Shown here one piece after another: positions 1 through 6,436 of a stretch of DNA of 9,918 bases (positions within the stretch are counted from its first letter, which is position 1; the number at the start of each line of letters is the position of its first letter). The position numbers and the translations under genes are program-made. The notes below the pieces were generated by a model that made no database searches, was not told the DNA's origin, and was given only the letters and a program-made list of their open reading frames with translations. Origin of the DNA: Syntrophaceae bacterium UBA6255 (lineage in GTDB: Bacteria > Desulfobacterota > Syntrophia > Syntrophales > Smithellaceae); the NCBI GenBank assembly GCA_002441205.1, contig DJVN01000287.1, positions 372 to 10,289 on the forward strand. Reading direction: 5' to 3'.

Positions 1-113
1 TTGTAGGTCTAATTATCCTGCCTATACATGGATATAATACCCCACAGCTTGTTGCGGAATTGTTTCCAAAGCTTTCTTTGGGGTTCATTACCGTGACTCT
101 GGCGCTTCTCTAA
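1..113 (+). CDS. C-terminal tail of a probable membrane protein (partial)
   Basis: An open frame enters from the left edge (codons in phase with position 3) and ends at a TAA at 111-113, giving the last 36 residues of a protein. The tail is strongly hydrophobic: a short apolar run (GLIILP), a polar patch around HGYNTPQ, then a second apolar run ending in TVTLALL. This is what the end of an integral membrane protein looks like, probably with its last helix reaching the C-terminus. I do not recognise the family from so short a piece. The stop lies 5 bp from the stop of the convergent aminomutase gene, and no stem-loop terminator is visible between them. Coding is judged only from the uninterrupted frame, the composition and the tidy tail-to-tail arrangement, so this is tentative. 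Confidence 0.5.
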   Translation, partial: VGLIILPIHGYNTPQLVAELFPKLSLGFITVTLALL

Positions 114-118
114 TCTAT

Positions 119-1204
119 TTATTGGAACTTGTCAAAAAAATGTTTATGTTTTTTTAAGTCATTTTTTATGGTCTTGGACAGTACATTTAAGGGTATTTTG
201 CCCGCGCTTCCGGGCACGTCCAGAACGTATTGCGGCAGGCAAAGTCCTGAACATTGCTGCCATATTTCCTCCATCAGGGCGATACTCGACTGCGGATCGG
301 TGCGGAAATGCGCGCAGCCTCGGGCCGCGTCGCAATGAAAAAGATAATAGGGGCGGACGGATATTTTTTGCAATCCATTCAGCAAATTCTTCATGGTTTC
401 CAAGGAGTCATTGACGTCTTTCAATAAAACCGATTGATTGGAAACCGGTATCCCCGCTTCCTGCAGCATGTTACAGGCGCGCGCGGCCTCCGGAGTGATT
501 TCCACGGGATGATTGAACTGAGTATTAAACCATAAAGGCCGGTAGCGTTTAAGCATCCGGCAGAGTTCCTTTGTAATGCGCATGGGCATGACCACCGGAA
601 TGCGGCTGCCGATACGTATTACGTCGACGTGTTTGATCGCCTTTAACGAAGACAGAAACTTTTCCAAAACAGTATCATCTAGAATAAGAGGGTCACCGCC
701 CGAAATAATAACTTCCCGGATTTGGGGAGATGCGGCAATATAACGAACCATTTCACGAAAGCGGGCTTTTAAACTGGTGGGGTTAGGCCGTGACCAGAAA
801 CGCTTGCGGTTGCAGTGCCGGCAATAGACAGCGCAGTTTTCCGTGACAATCGCCAGGCAGCGGTCGGAATAGCGATGAATCAGTTTCGGTACCGGCATGT
901 GCGTATCTTCCTCCAGGGGATCTTCCGGCATTTTGCCGGACAGGGAAATTTCCCGTAGGCAGGGAACGCTCTGCATGAAAACAGGATCGCTTTCGTTACA
1001 GCTTTTTATAAGCGATAAATAATAAGGAGTAATTGCCAGAGGATAAATTGCAGTTAGAGATTTGAAACTGTCTTTATCTAAACCGGTCTTTCCAAGCAGT
1101 TTGTCCAGAGATTCTATTTTGGTAACACGGTTTTTAAATTGCCAGCGCCAGTCCTGCCAATCCTTTGCCGATGCGTTCTTAAAATGTGAAGTTGCTTTAT
1201 TCAT
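119..1204 (-). CDS. KamA-family radical SAM lysine 2,3-aminomutase-like protein
   Basis: Predicted PLP- and S-adenosylmethionine-dependent aminomutase of the KamA/EpmB family, which interconverts L-lysine (free or on elongation factor P) and beta-lysine. With the start at 1204 it has 361 residues. The N-terminal DWQDWRWQFKNR pattern is typical of the family. The radical-SAM cluster motif CxxxCxxC is C124/C128/C131, followed by the SAM-contact segment IISGGDP near 167. HCDAARG (D292) and VLDVPGSAGK (D329, K336) match the substrate-binding aspartates and the PLP lysine of KamA, whose usual form is PGGGGK. The protein ends soon after this and lacks the cysteine-bearing C-terminal extension of clostridial KamA, so its size is nearer EpmB. 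No EF-P or beta-lysine acetyltransferase gene is in view, so the substrate is undecided. An in-frame ATG at 1282 would add 26 residues unlike the family. Neither start has a clear Shine-Dalgarno; 1204 is preferred because the conserved region begins just after it. Confidence 0.88.
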   Translation of the reverse strand: MNKATSHFKNASAKDWQDWRWQFKNRVTKIESLDKLLGKTGLDKDSFKSLTAIYPLAITPYYLSLIKSCNESDPVFMQSVPCLREISLSGKMPEDPLEEDTHMPVPKLIHRYSDRCLAIVTENCAVYCRHCNRKRFWSRPNPTSLKARFREMVRYIAASPQIREVIISGGDPLILDDTVLEKFLSSLKAIKHVDVIRIGSRIPVVMPMRITKELCRMLKRYRPLWFNTQFNHPVEITPEAARACNMLQEAGIPVSNQSVLLKDVNDSLETMKNLLNGLQKISVRPYYLFHCDAARGCAHFRTDPQSSIALMEEIWQQCSGLCLPQYVLDVPGSAGKIPLNVLSKTIKNDLKKHKHFFDKFQ

Positions 1205-1333
1205 ATATTTACGGTTTACAGCGAGATTTAAAGAGTGACTCCTACCACATAATTTCCCACTTGCAAAGAAAAGGAATGTCATTTAAGGGAGAGTCCAAGC
1301 ACATTAATTACAAGAATATTCAGGGGAAATGAA

Positions 1334-2314
1334 GTGGCGGAGATACAAAAACGCAAAGAAAGAGTGGCCATAATGTCGGTAGCCTCCAATTCTTTTCTGG
1401 TGGTCTTCAAAGTCATTGTCGGCGTTATCATTGGTTCGGTTTCGATTATATCGGAAGCCATTCATTCCGGTATGGATCTGGTTGCCGCGTTGATCGCTTT
1501 TTTCTCTGTCCGGACATCAGGCCGTCCCGCCGATACCGATCATCCCTTCGGGCACGGCAAAATTGAAAACATTTCCGGTTTTGTGGAAGCGCTGCTGATC
1601 TTCGCGGCGGCATTCTGGATTGTCTTTGAAGCGCTGAAAAAATTGATTGAACCGCATCCTATAACGTACGCGGGCCTGGGCGTGGCGGTCATGTTTGTTT
1701 CCGCGGTAATCAATTATTTTGTTTCCCGCAGGCTTTTCCAGGTGGGGAAAGAAGCCGATTCCATCGCACTGGAAGCCGACGCCTGGCATTTGCGCACGGA
1801 TGTTTACACATCGTTCGGGGTCATGGCCGCCCTTGGGGTCATCTGGCTCGGCCGCGAATTTTACCCCGCGTACCATATCAACTGGGTTGATCCGCTTGCC
1901 GCGATGTTTGTTGCCGGCCTTATCCTGCGAGCCGCCTACAGTTTGACCGTCAAATCCATCCGCGATTTAATGGATGTCCCGCTCCCGCTGGAAGAAGAGA
2001 ATGTTATTCGCGGCATCATCCGCCGGGAATCTGCGATTTACGGCTTTCATCGTCTGCGCACGCGCAAGGCCGGACATATCCGTTTTATAGAATTTCACAT
2101 CAAGCTTGATCCACAAATGTCCGTCAATGATTCGCACAATATCACCAAAATACTGGAACAAAATATTCGGGAAAAATTTTCTGAGTCGGCGATTAATATT
2201 CATATTGAGCCCTGCGACGGCGAATGCGAAGATATTTGCGTGGCCGGCTGCCTGTTACCGGAAGAGAAAAGGAAAAAATATCACAACACTCACCGCAACA
2301 TTAAAATGTTTTAA
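1334..2314 (+). CDS. Cation diffusion facilitator (CDF) family divalent metal transporter
   Basis: Predicted inner-membrane metal/proton antiporter that exports divalent cations such as Zn, Fe, Mn or Co; 326 residues, a usual length. The membrane part (about 12-207) holds the paired metal motifs: H44-x3-D48 in helix 2 and H152-x3-D156 in helix 5, the positions of the DxxxD and HxxxD sites of YiiP. The conserved DHPFGHGKIE loop (69-78) follows helix 2. From about 212 comes the cytosolic dimerisation domain, with histidines H255, H268 and H290 typical of its metal sites. The tail after HIEPCD is unusual: C294, C298, C302 and C306 are spaced every four residues, followed by a basic, His-containing end. 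The start is a GTG preceded by AGGGG at 1322-1326 with 7 nt spacing. The gene diverges from the aminomutase gene and converges on truA. Metal specificity cannot be read from sequence alone. Confidence 0.93.
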   Translation: MAEIQKRKERVAIMSVASNSFLVVFKVIVGVIIGSVSIISEAIHSGMDLVAALIAFFSVRTSGRPADTDHPFGHGKIENISGFVEALLIFAAAFWIVFEALKKLIEPHPITYAGLGVAVMFVSAVINYFVSRRLFQVGKEADSIALEADAWHLRTDVYTSFGVMAALGVIWLGREFYPAYHINWVDPLAAMFVAGLILRAAYSLTVKSIRDLMDVPLPLEEENVIRGIIRRESAIYGFHRLRTRKAGHIRFIEFHIKLDPQMSVNDSHNITKILEQNIREKFSESAINIHIEPCDGECEDICVAGCLLPEEKRKKYHNTHRNIKMF

Positions 2315-2333
2315 AACCGAAAAGAAGCGAAAA

Positions 2334-3110
2334 TCAAAACAAGCAAATGGGCACATTGATGGGTGGAAGCTTGTTACCCTCGTATAATACCTTTTCCAGA
2401 AACAGGCCGGAGGGCGGAGCGGTAAAGTGCGCGGGCATTGCGGAATATGAACACAACATTTTTTCAACATCATGCCTGGAGAGGTTGCCGCGGCCGACCT
2501 CGACGGTCACGCCTACAATGCGCCGCACCATTTTCCACAGGAAATGCGAGCCCGAAATGCGCACGGCGACGATGTCGTCAAACTCCTTGAGCCATATCCC
2601 TTCAATGTTCACTTTTGTGGACGACTCTTTGTCCATTCTTTTGTCGGCAAACGAGGCAAAATCATGGAAGCCCTGAAATAACTCCAGTGTCTGTTTCATT
2701 TTGCCGCAGTCGAGTTTATCCTTGATCCACCAGACATACCGTTTGCCGAAGGCCGTGCGTCTTCGGGAAATAAGATACAAGTAGCTGCGGCTGACGGCAT
2801 GATGACGGGCATGAAAAAGGGGCGGGGCGTTTTCCACCTTCAGGATGTTGACGCTGGCCGGCAGGTTGTCATTGATGCCCATGCGCAGCGAGTCCGGATG
2901 AACTTTTTTAGGCGATTCCAGGTGAGCGACCTGCGCAAGCGCGTGCACACCAGCGTCAGTTCGGCCCGCGCCCTGAACCTTTACGGGAGCGTTTAAACAC
3001 TTTTCCGCGGCAGTGATGAGAGTATCCTGAACGCTGCGGGCGTTTTTCTGACTTTGCCAGCCGCGATAGTTTGTTCCGTCGTATTCCAGGCAAATCTTAT
3101 ATTTATGCAT
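2334..3110 (-). CDS. truA: tRNA pseudouridine(38-40) synthase TruA
   Basis: Cytoplasmic tRNA-modifying enzyme that isomerises uridines 38, 39 and 40 of the anticodon arm to pseudouridine; 258 residues, close to the family norm. The N-terminus YDGTNYRGWQ is the family's first strand and loop. GAGRTDAGVHA (48-58) carries the catalytic aspartate D52. The C-terminal half has GSHFLWKMVRRIVG, the conserved FLxxMVRxIVG motif, and PPSGLFLEKVLY near the end. The ATG at 3110 is the natural start, since the first strand begins four residues later; only a weak AAGG lies about 6 nt upstream, inside a repeated ATTAAGGCTC stretch. The gene converges on the metal transporter with a 19-bp gap. It lies 198 bp downstream of the NlpC/P60 lipoprotein gene on the same strand, so it could be read from that gene or from its own unseen promoter. 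No odd features in the protein. Confidence 0.96.
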   Translation of the reverse strand: MHKYKICLEYDGTNYRGWQSQKNARSVQDTLITAAEKCLNAPVKVQGAGRTDAGVHALAQVAHLESPKKVHPDSLRMGINDNLPASVNILKVENAPPLFHARHHAVSRSYLYLISRRRTAFGKRYVWWIKDKLDCGKMKQTLELFQGFHDFASFADKRMDKESSTKVNIEGIWLKEFDDIVAVRISGSHFLWKMVRRIVGVTVEVGRGNLSRHDVEKMLCSYSAMPAHFTAPPSGLFLEKVLYEGNKLPPINVPICLF

Positions 3111-3113
3111 AAT

Positions 3114-3297
3114 GAGCCTTAATTTTCACCCAAAGGGTACTTCGCCGAAACGTAGTGTACGGAAAATTTTAGAGCGAATTATCCCCGCAGCGAAGCGGAG
3201 CGGGATAGAGAGCCTTAATGAACCTCAAAGCTTACAAGCAGCGCGCAGTAATCTTTGTCAGATGAATTATCCCTTAAGCGAAGATTATATGGATGAG
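3114..3297. repeat. Diverged tandem duplication, two units of about 90 bp
   Basis: Non-coding gap between truA and the lipoprotein gene. GAGCCTTAAT occurs at 3114-3123 and again at 3210-3219. A 20-bp block occurs at 3176-3195 and 3264-3283 with 17 of 20 positions identical (GAATTATCCC, three differences, AGCGAAG). The blocks come in the same order in both units, 62 and 54 bp apart, and weaker similarity (ACC, CAAAG, TAC) lies between them. Each unit ends in a GGAT(A)GAG-like sequence. This is best explained by an old tandem duplication that has drifted. A 63-codon open frame from 3112 on the + strand crosses both units, but it has no Shine-Dalgarno and no recognisable protein. Nothing else is seen in the gap. 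Confidence 0.45.
3180..3207. repeat. GC-rich imperfect hairpin, possible REP-like element
   Basis: TATCCC (3180-3185) can pair with GGGATA (3202-3207). A single bulged C then allows two more pairs, enclosing AGCGAAGCGGA. An inner alternative pairs CCGC (3185-3188) with GCGG (3195-3198) around AGCGAA. It lies in the first unit of the duplicated gap, and the second unit has lost the GC-rich arms. No U-tract follows on either strand, so it is not a standard intrinsic terminator. It may be a dispersed extragenic palindrome; whether other copies exist in the genome cannot be seen from here. Confidence 0.35.
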
Positions 3298-3308
3298 CCG
3301 TAGCCTTG

Positions 3309-4649
3309 TTATTTTTCCGGCGCCAGTATTGTCAGCCCGGAAAGATGTTTTATTAATAATCCTTCCGGATCAAGATAGTCTAATTCCTTTCCGGGGTGCA
3401 AGGTCGTAATGACAGCCTTCCCGATGATTTTTCGTCCTTCCTTACCGTCACAGTCTATCGTTCGCAGACCCCAGACATTATGAAAAATCAACGCCTGTCC
3501 GTTTTCGTCGCCAATGTAAAGCATGATATGTCCTTTCCGCCAGAGGAGACTTAAATAAGGAATGCCCTGGTCAAGTATAACTTTTTCCTTTTGTTCAGGC
3601 TCCAAATTCAGCAAATCAATGTACGTACCCATTTTTTTGGCCTGATCTGCCGAATGTCTGGGCAGCCAGATACCGAAAGGAGCAAGAAAATCCCTGGTCA
3701 TGGCGGAACAGTCACGGTTGCCGTAAAGACCTCCCCATCCGTAAGGTTCGTCAATGAATTCGTTGGCGACGGTTACAGCGTTCAAATAAGTAAAGGGTAG
3801 CGGTTTCGGTACGACCACCTGCCGGGACATGACGCCTTTTTTTATGATAGCGTTGTTTTTTTCATTTGCGCTGGCAATGAATATTTCCATGTTGTCCGTC
3901 GTCTCTTTGACTAAGGGGAAAACTTGTCCTATATATGTTCTGAGACTGAAATTACCGTCGGTGTCGAAAACGGGTATCCTATCCCTGATGGCCACGGCGT
4001 AATGACCGGATTCCCATGTTTTTATAAAATTTTCATCCACGCGTGCGCAATCTTCAACGGGAATCCATCCGAAAGCAAAACTTGTTTCCACCAGCGCCCA
4101 TGATTTATCAGCGCTGAGATGACAGAAAAGCACGGGAGTATTTGCCGGCACGGAAGATATTTGCAGATTATCAAAAGGCCAGCCGGAGCTGTCGCCGCCC
4201 GGTTTGTAAAAATGAGGGTTGTTCGTGGGCATGGCACGCAGGTTTGTTTGTCTGGTCGTAATGGCGTATTGAAGTGCGTTAGGATAATTTTCCAGGAATG
4301 CGTTTTGCTGAAGTTTTTTTACCCAGGACGCGGAATGCTTTCTTTTGTTTTCGCCATAGCCGGGACTCATGGAAAAATTGTTGAAAATCAAAGATAATTT
4401 TTCCTGCGACGAATGTGCCGGCTTCAGATTATGCCATACTGAAAAGTAAATTTTATTATAATCATTATTCATTTTGGTCTGTGCTTCTTTCTGCAGCAGC
4501 AATTTTTCTTTGTATTTGTCTTGCAGATAAGACAAGTGGTTCTGACTTAAATCGGTTACATCCTTCACTTCCTTGAGATAATCCGGTGATTTTAAACAAC
4601 AGGAGACTAAAAAGAGTGCCAAAATGAAATAAGAAAATTTTATCTTCAT
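3309..4649 (-). CDS. NlpC/P60 cell-wall endopeptidase lipoprotein with SH3b domains
   Basis: Predicted envelope-anchored gamma-D-glutamyl-diamino acid endopeptidase acting on peptidoglycan stem peptides; 446 residues. The N-terminal signal MKIKFSYFILALFLVSC ends in a lipobox (LVSC, C17), so the protein should be a lipoprotein. A helical region (about 23-120) resembles the stabilising 'c-clip' domain of the Desulfovibrio NlpC/P60 protein of known structure. Two SH3b-like beta domains follow (about 130-205 and 210-280). The C-terminal catalytic domain (about 288-420) has YGWGGLYGNRDCSAMTRD with nucleophile C314, KGHIMLYIG with H374, and LIFHN with H390 as likely third residue. The SWALVETSFAFGWIPVED segment is a typical SH3b edge. 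The ATG at 4649 has an AAGG about 9 nt upstream. The gene is divergent from pdaD. Family and lipidation are well supported; exact cleavage specificity is inferred from relatives. Confidence 0.92.
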   Translation of the reverse strand: MKIKFSYFILALFLVSCCLKSPDYLKEVKDVTDLSQNHLSYLQDKYKEKLLLQKEAQTKMNNDYNKIYFSVWHNLKPAHSSQEKLSLIFNNFSMSPGYGENKRKHSASWVKKLQQNAFLENYPNALQYAITTRQTNLRAMPTNNPHFYKPGGDSSGWPFDNLQISSVPANTPVLFCHLSADKSWALVETSFAFGWIPVEDCARVDENFIKTWESGHYAVAIRDRIPVFDTDGNFSLRTYIGQVFPLVKETTDNMEIFIASANEKNNAIIKKGVMSRQVVVPKPLPFTYLNAVTVANEFIDEPYGWGGLYGNRDCSAMTRDFLAPFGIWLPRHSADQAKKMGTYIDLLNLEPEQKEKVILDQGIPYLSLLWRKGHIMLYIGDENGQALIFHNVWGLRTIDCDGKEGRKIIGKAVITTLHPGKELDYLDPEGLLIKHLSGLTILAPEK

Positions 4650-4680
4650 GAAAAAATACCTTGATTTAAATTTGTTTGTT

Positions 4681-4709
4681 TTTATATGCTTTTTTTATGT
4701 TTTGAGCAA
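4681..4709 (-). promoter_or_regulatory. Candidate sigma-70 promoter for the NlpC/P60 lipoprotein gene
   Basis: Reading the minus strand, TTGCTC (plus-strand 4704-4709) is followed after exactly 17 bp by TATAAA (4681-4686), about 30 bp upstream of the start codon. The -10 matches consensus at five of six positions; the -35 matches only TTG. The intervening DNA is A-rich. The -35 box overlaps one copy of the octamer GCTCAAAA (minus strand), which also forms the palindrome near the opposite pdaD promoter. This is a pattern match only, in an AT-rich gap where chance hits are common. Confidence 0.4.
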
Positions 4710-4771
4710 GATGAAACCGTTAAATATTTAGTTTCTTTTGTAAATAATTTGTGGAATAAGAAAGCCAACCC

Positions 4772-4780
4772 TGATATAAA
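4772..4780 (+). promoter_or_regulatory. pdaD: Candidate extended -10 promoter for pdaD
   Basis: TGATATAAA fits an extended -10 element (TGn followed by TATAAA, five of six matches to TATAAT). A start of transcription near 4787 would give a leader of about 80 nt before the pdaD ATG. The best upstream -35-like hexamer (TTGTGG, 4749-4754) is 20 bp away, too far to count, so the case rests on the TGn extension. The palindrome directly downstream would cover the start point. Confidence 0.35.
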
Positions 4781-4781
4781 T

Positions 4782-4799
4782 GCTCAAAATTTTTTGAGC
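4782..4799. promoter_or_regulatory. Palindrome GCTCAAAA-TT-TTTTGAGC, possible operator
   Basis: Perfect 8-bp inverted repeats separated by 2 bp lie just downstream of the candidate pdaD -10 element, where a bound repressor would block initiation. The same half-site, TTTTGAGC, occurs once more at 4700-4707, over the -35 region of the candidate promoter for the divergent lipoprotein gene. It does not resemble the ArgR box. It could also fold as a weak A/U-rich hairpin in RNA. The symmetry is directly seen; the operator role is inferred from position. Confidence 0.4.
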
Positions 4800-4867
4800 C
4801 GATATGACCGGGCGTGACGTTAGAAATAAAAAATATTTCTTTCACAGGAAGAAGAAGGAGATGAAAA

Positions 4868-5416
4868 ATGGATAGTTTTGTACCCAAGAAGATTTTTTTT
4901 ACAAAAGGAGTGGGCACGCACAAAGATGAACTGCATTCTTTTGAGCGTGCTTTACGTGATGCGGGGATAGAAAAATGCAACCTGGTCCAGGTGTCCAGTA
5001 TATTTCCGCCGCGCTGCAAAATGATCTCCAAAACACAGGGACTTAAAGATTTAACACCAGGCGCCATTACCTATTGTGTCATGAGCCGTTGCTGTACCAA
5101 TGAGCCCAAAAGACTTCTGGCGGCTTCGGTCGGATGCGCTATTCCCTCAGATAAATCATCTTACGGTTATATCAGCGAACATCACGCCTACGGTCAAAAT
5201 GAAAAACAAGCCGGGGATTACGCGGAAGATCTGGCGGCGGCCATGCTGGCCTCCACATTGGGGATTGATTTCAATGTTGATGAAAGCTGGGATGAGAAAA
5301 AAGAAATTTTTAAAATCAGCGGCAAGATCGTGCGAACGCTTAATGTCACGCAGTCGGCTATTTGCCGGGATAATCAGTTCACCACCGTAATTGCCGTAGC
5401 CGTATTTATTTTTTGA
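4868..5416 (+). CDS. pdaD: Pyruvoyl-dependent arginine decarboxylase (PvlArgDC)
   Basis: Converts L-arginine to agmatine and CO2, a first step toward putrescine and other polyamines, in the cytoplasm. The proenzyme has 182 residues, normal for the family. It cleaves itself at the serine pair in VQVSSIFPP (S43/S44), so that S44 becomes the pyruvoyl cofactor at the head of the larger chain and residues 1-43 form the small chain. GYISEHHAYG holds E104, which fits the catalytic glutamate next to the pyruvoyl group. The N-terminal FFTKGVGTHKDELHSFERAL is characteristic of the family. An AGGAG at 4856-4860 with 7 nt spacing supports the ATG at 4868. The gene is divergent from the NlpC/P60 lipoprotein gene and followed 57 bp later by an alpha/beta hydrolase. 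No agmatine ureohydrolase or deiminase gene is in view, so the pathway continues elsewhere. Confidence 0.95.
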   Translation: MDSFVPKKIFFTKGVGTHKDELHSFERALRDAGIEKCNLVQVSSIFPPRCKMISKTQGLKDLTPGAITYCVMSRCCTNEPKRLLAASVGCAIPSDKSSYGYISEHHAYGQNEKQAGDYAEDLAAAMLASTLGIDFNVDESWDEKKEIFKISGKIVRTLNVTQSAICRDNQFTTVIAVAVFIF

Positions 5417-5473
5417 AACAGGCCTTTAACAAGAAATCAGAGCGGCAATCTTTTGTGATGATAGTGTGCTTCT

Positions 5474-6358
5474 ATGTCGACGAAAGATAATCAGATAAAA
5501 GTTACAAGAGGCATCCCTGAGCTGCAAATTCACGATGTCGGTGGAGCAGAACTCCCTTATCTTTATTACGAAGGAGAAGCCCCGCAGATACTTTTCGCTC
5601 ACGCCACCGGTTTTTTACCCTGGCTCTGGCATCCTGTCATCGAGGAATTAAAACCGCATAAACAAGCCTGGGCGCCTTACATCTGCAATTATCGCGATTG
5701 CGATCCGGAAAAGGGCTTGGGTTGGGATGTCATCGCCAGGGATTTAATCAGCTTTTGCAGTTCACAAAACATCAGAGATAATCTGGCTGTCGGGCATTCC
5801 ATGGGCGCTACGGTGCTGGCCATTGCGTCGGCATTATTCGGTCTGCAGCCTCGTGGCATGATTTTGATTGAACCGATTTTTCTGCCGGAAGTCTTTTACG
5901 AAATAGATATCAAACTGAAAGATCATCCACTGGCTTCTCAATCCATCAAGAGAAAAAACGGTTGGAAAGATGAGAACGCGGCGCTGTTATATCTAAAATC
6001 GAAGTCGCTGTTTGCCGGTTGGGATGAACAAATGCTACGGTTCTATCTTAAATACGGCATGGAGAAACAGGCCGAAGGAGATTTGAAGCTTACCTGCGCA
6101 CCCCGCAATGAGGCTGCGTTGTTCATGGGTGGAAAAAGCACCAATCCCTGGCCGTTGCTTCACAAATTAACATGTCCGGTTCTGATTCTGGAAGGAGAAC
6201 AAAGCGCCAACAAGGCATTTGTGGATTTGCAAAGAGCCGTTTCCTTATTGGCTGACGGCAGATTTCTTTCTGTTGCTGAAACAGGACATCTGATCCCCAT
6301 GCAGAAACCTAAAGAAGTCGCTAAAATCATACAGGAATTTATAGCAGACGTTTTTTAA
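5474..6358 (+). CDS. Alpha/beta hydrolase-fold protein
   Basis: Predicted cytoplasmic serine hydrolase of unknown substrate; 294 residues. HATGF (43-47) is the oxyanion-hole turn after strand 3. GHSMG (107-111) is the nucleophile elbow, with S109. LIEPIF follows strand 6. A helical cap region spans about 145-225. CPVLILEGEQS (234-244) is strand 7 with acidic candidates E241/E243, and ETGHLIPMQKP places the catalytic histidine at H272. There is no signal peptide or membrane segment. An in-frame TAG lies 12 nt upstream of the ATG at 5474, so this is the first possible ATG, although no convincing Shine-Dalgarno precedes it. It starts 57 bp after pdaD and may be cotranscribed with it, and it ends 78 bp before mlaE. 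The fold and triad are clear; esterase, lipase and thioesterase-like activities cannot be told apart. Confidence 0.87.
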   Translation: MSTKDNQIKVTRGIPELQIHDVGGAELPYLYYEGEAPQILFAHATGFLPWLWHPVIEELKPHKQAWAPYICNYRDCDPEKGLGWDVIARDLISFCSSQNIRDNLAVGHSMGATVLAIASALFGLQPRGMILIEPIFLPEVFYEIDIKLKDHPLASQSIKRKNGWKDENAALLYLKSKSLFAGWDEQMLRFYLKYGMEKQAEGDLKLTCAPRNEAALFMGGKSTNPWPLLHKLTCPVLILEGEQSANKAFVDLQRAVSLLADGRFLSVAETGHLIPMQKPKEVAKIIQEFIADVF

Positions 6359-6363
6359 AATCA

Positions 6364-6391
6364 TTGACGAATTTCAATAAATATGCAAAAT
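6364..6391 (+). promoter_or_regulatory. Candidate sigma-70 promoter for the mla operon
   Basis: TTGACG (6364-6369, five of six matches to the -35 consensus) is followed after 16 bp by CAAAAT (6386-6391, four of six matches to the -10). The site begins 5 bp after the hydrolase stop and lies about 45 bp upstream of mlaE, which fits an operon with its own promoter. A small inverted repeat, GGATT/AATCC (6403-6407 and 6416-6420), lies in the predicted leader just before the ribosome-binding site. Pattern match only. Confidence 0.4.
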
Positions 6392-6436
6392 TTCTGAACG
6401 TAGGATTTTAAGAATAATCCAAGAGGAAATTGTTTG

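Noticed and set aside
1205..1282. Longer amino terminus for the aminomutase (ATG at 1282)
   Set aside because: The added 26 residues do not resemble the family, and no Shine-Dalgarno supports the upstream start; not fully excluded.
1205..1333. Promoters in the divergent gap between the aminomutase and metal transporter genes
   Set aside because: Several weak hexamers (such as TTGCAA at 1261-1266) were examined on both strands, but none had an acceptable -10 partner at 16-18 bp.
1517..1876. 119-codon open frame on the - strand inside the metal transporter gene
   Set aside because: Fully antisense to the clearly coding CDF gene; composition reflects that gene's codon pattern.
3112..3303. 63-codon open frame on the + strand between truA and the lipoprotein gene
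   Set aside because: No ribosome-binding site, no recognisable protein pattern, and it runs through a repeat and hairpin region; its ATG overlaps the upstream side of truA.
4720..5067. 115-codon open frame on the - strand
   Set aside because: Mostly antisense to pdaD, whose motifs are unmistakable; the translation has no family features.
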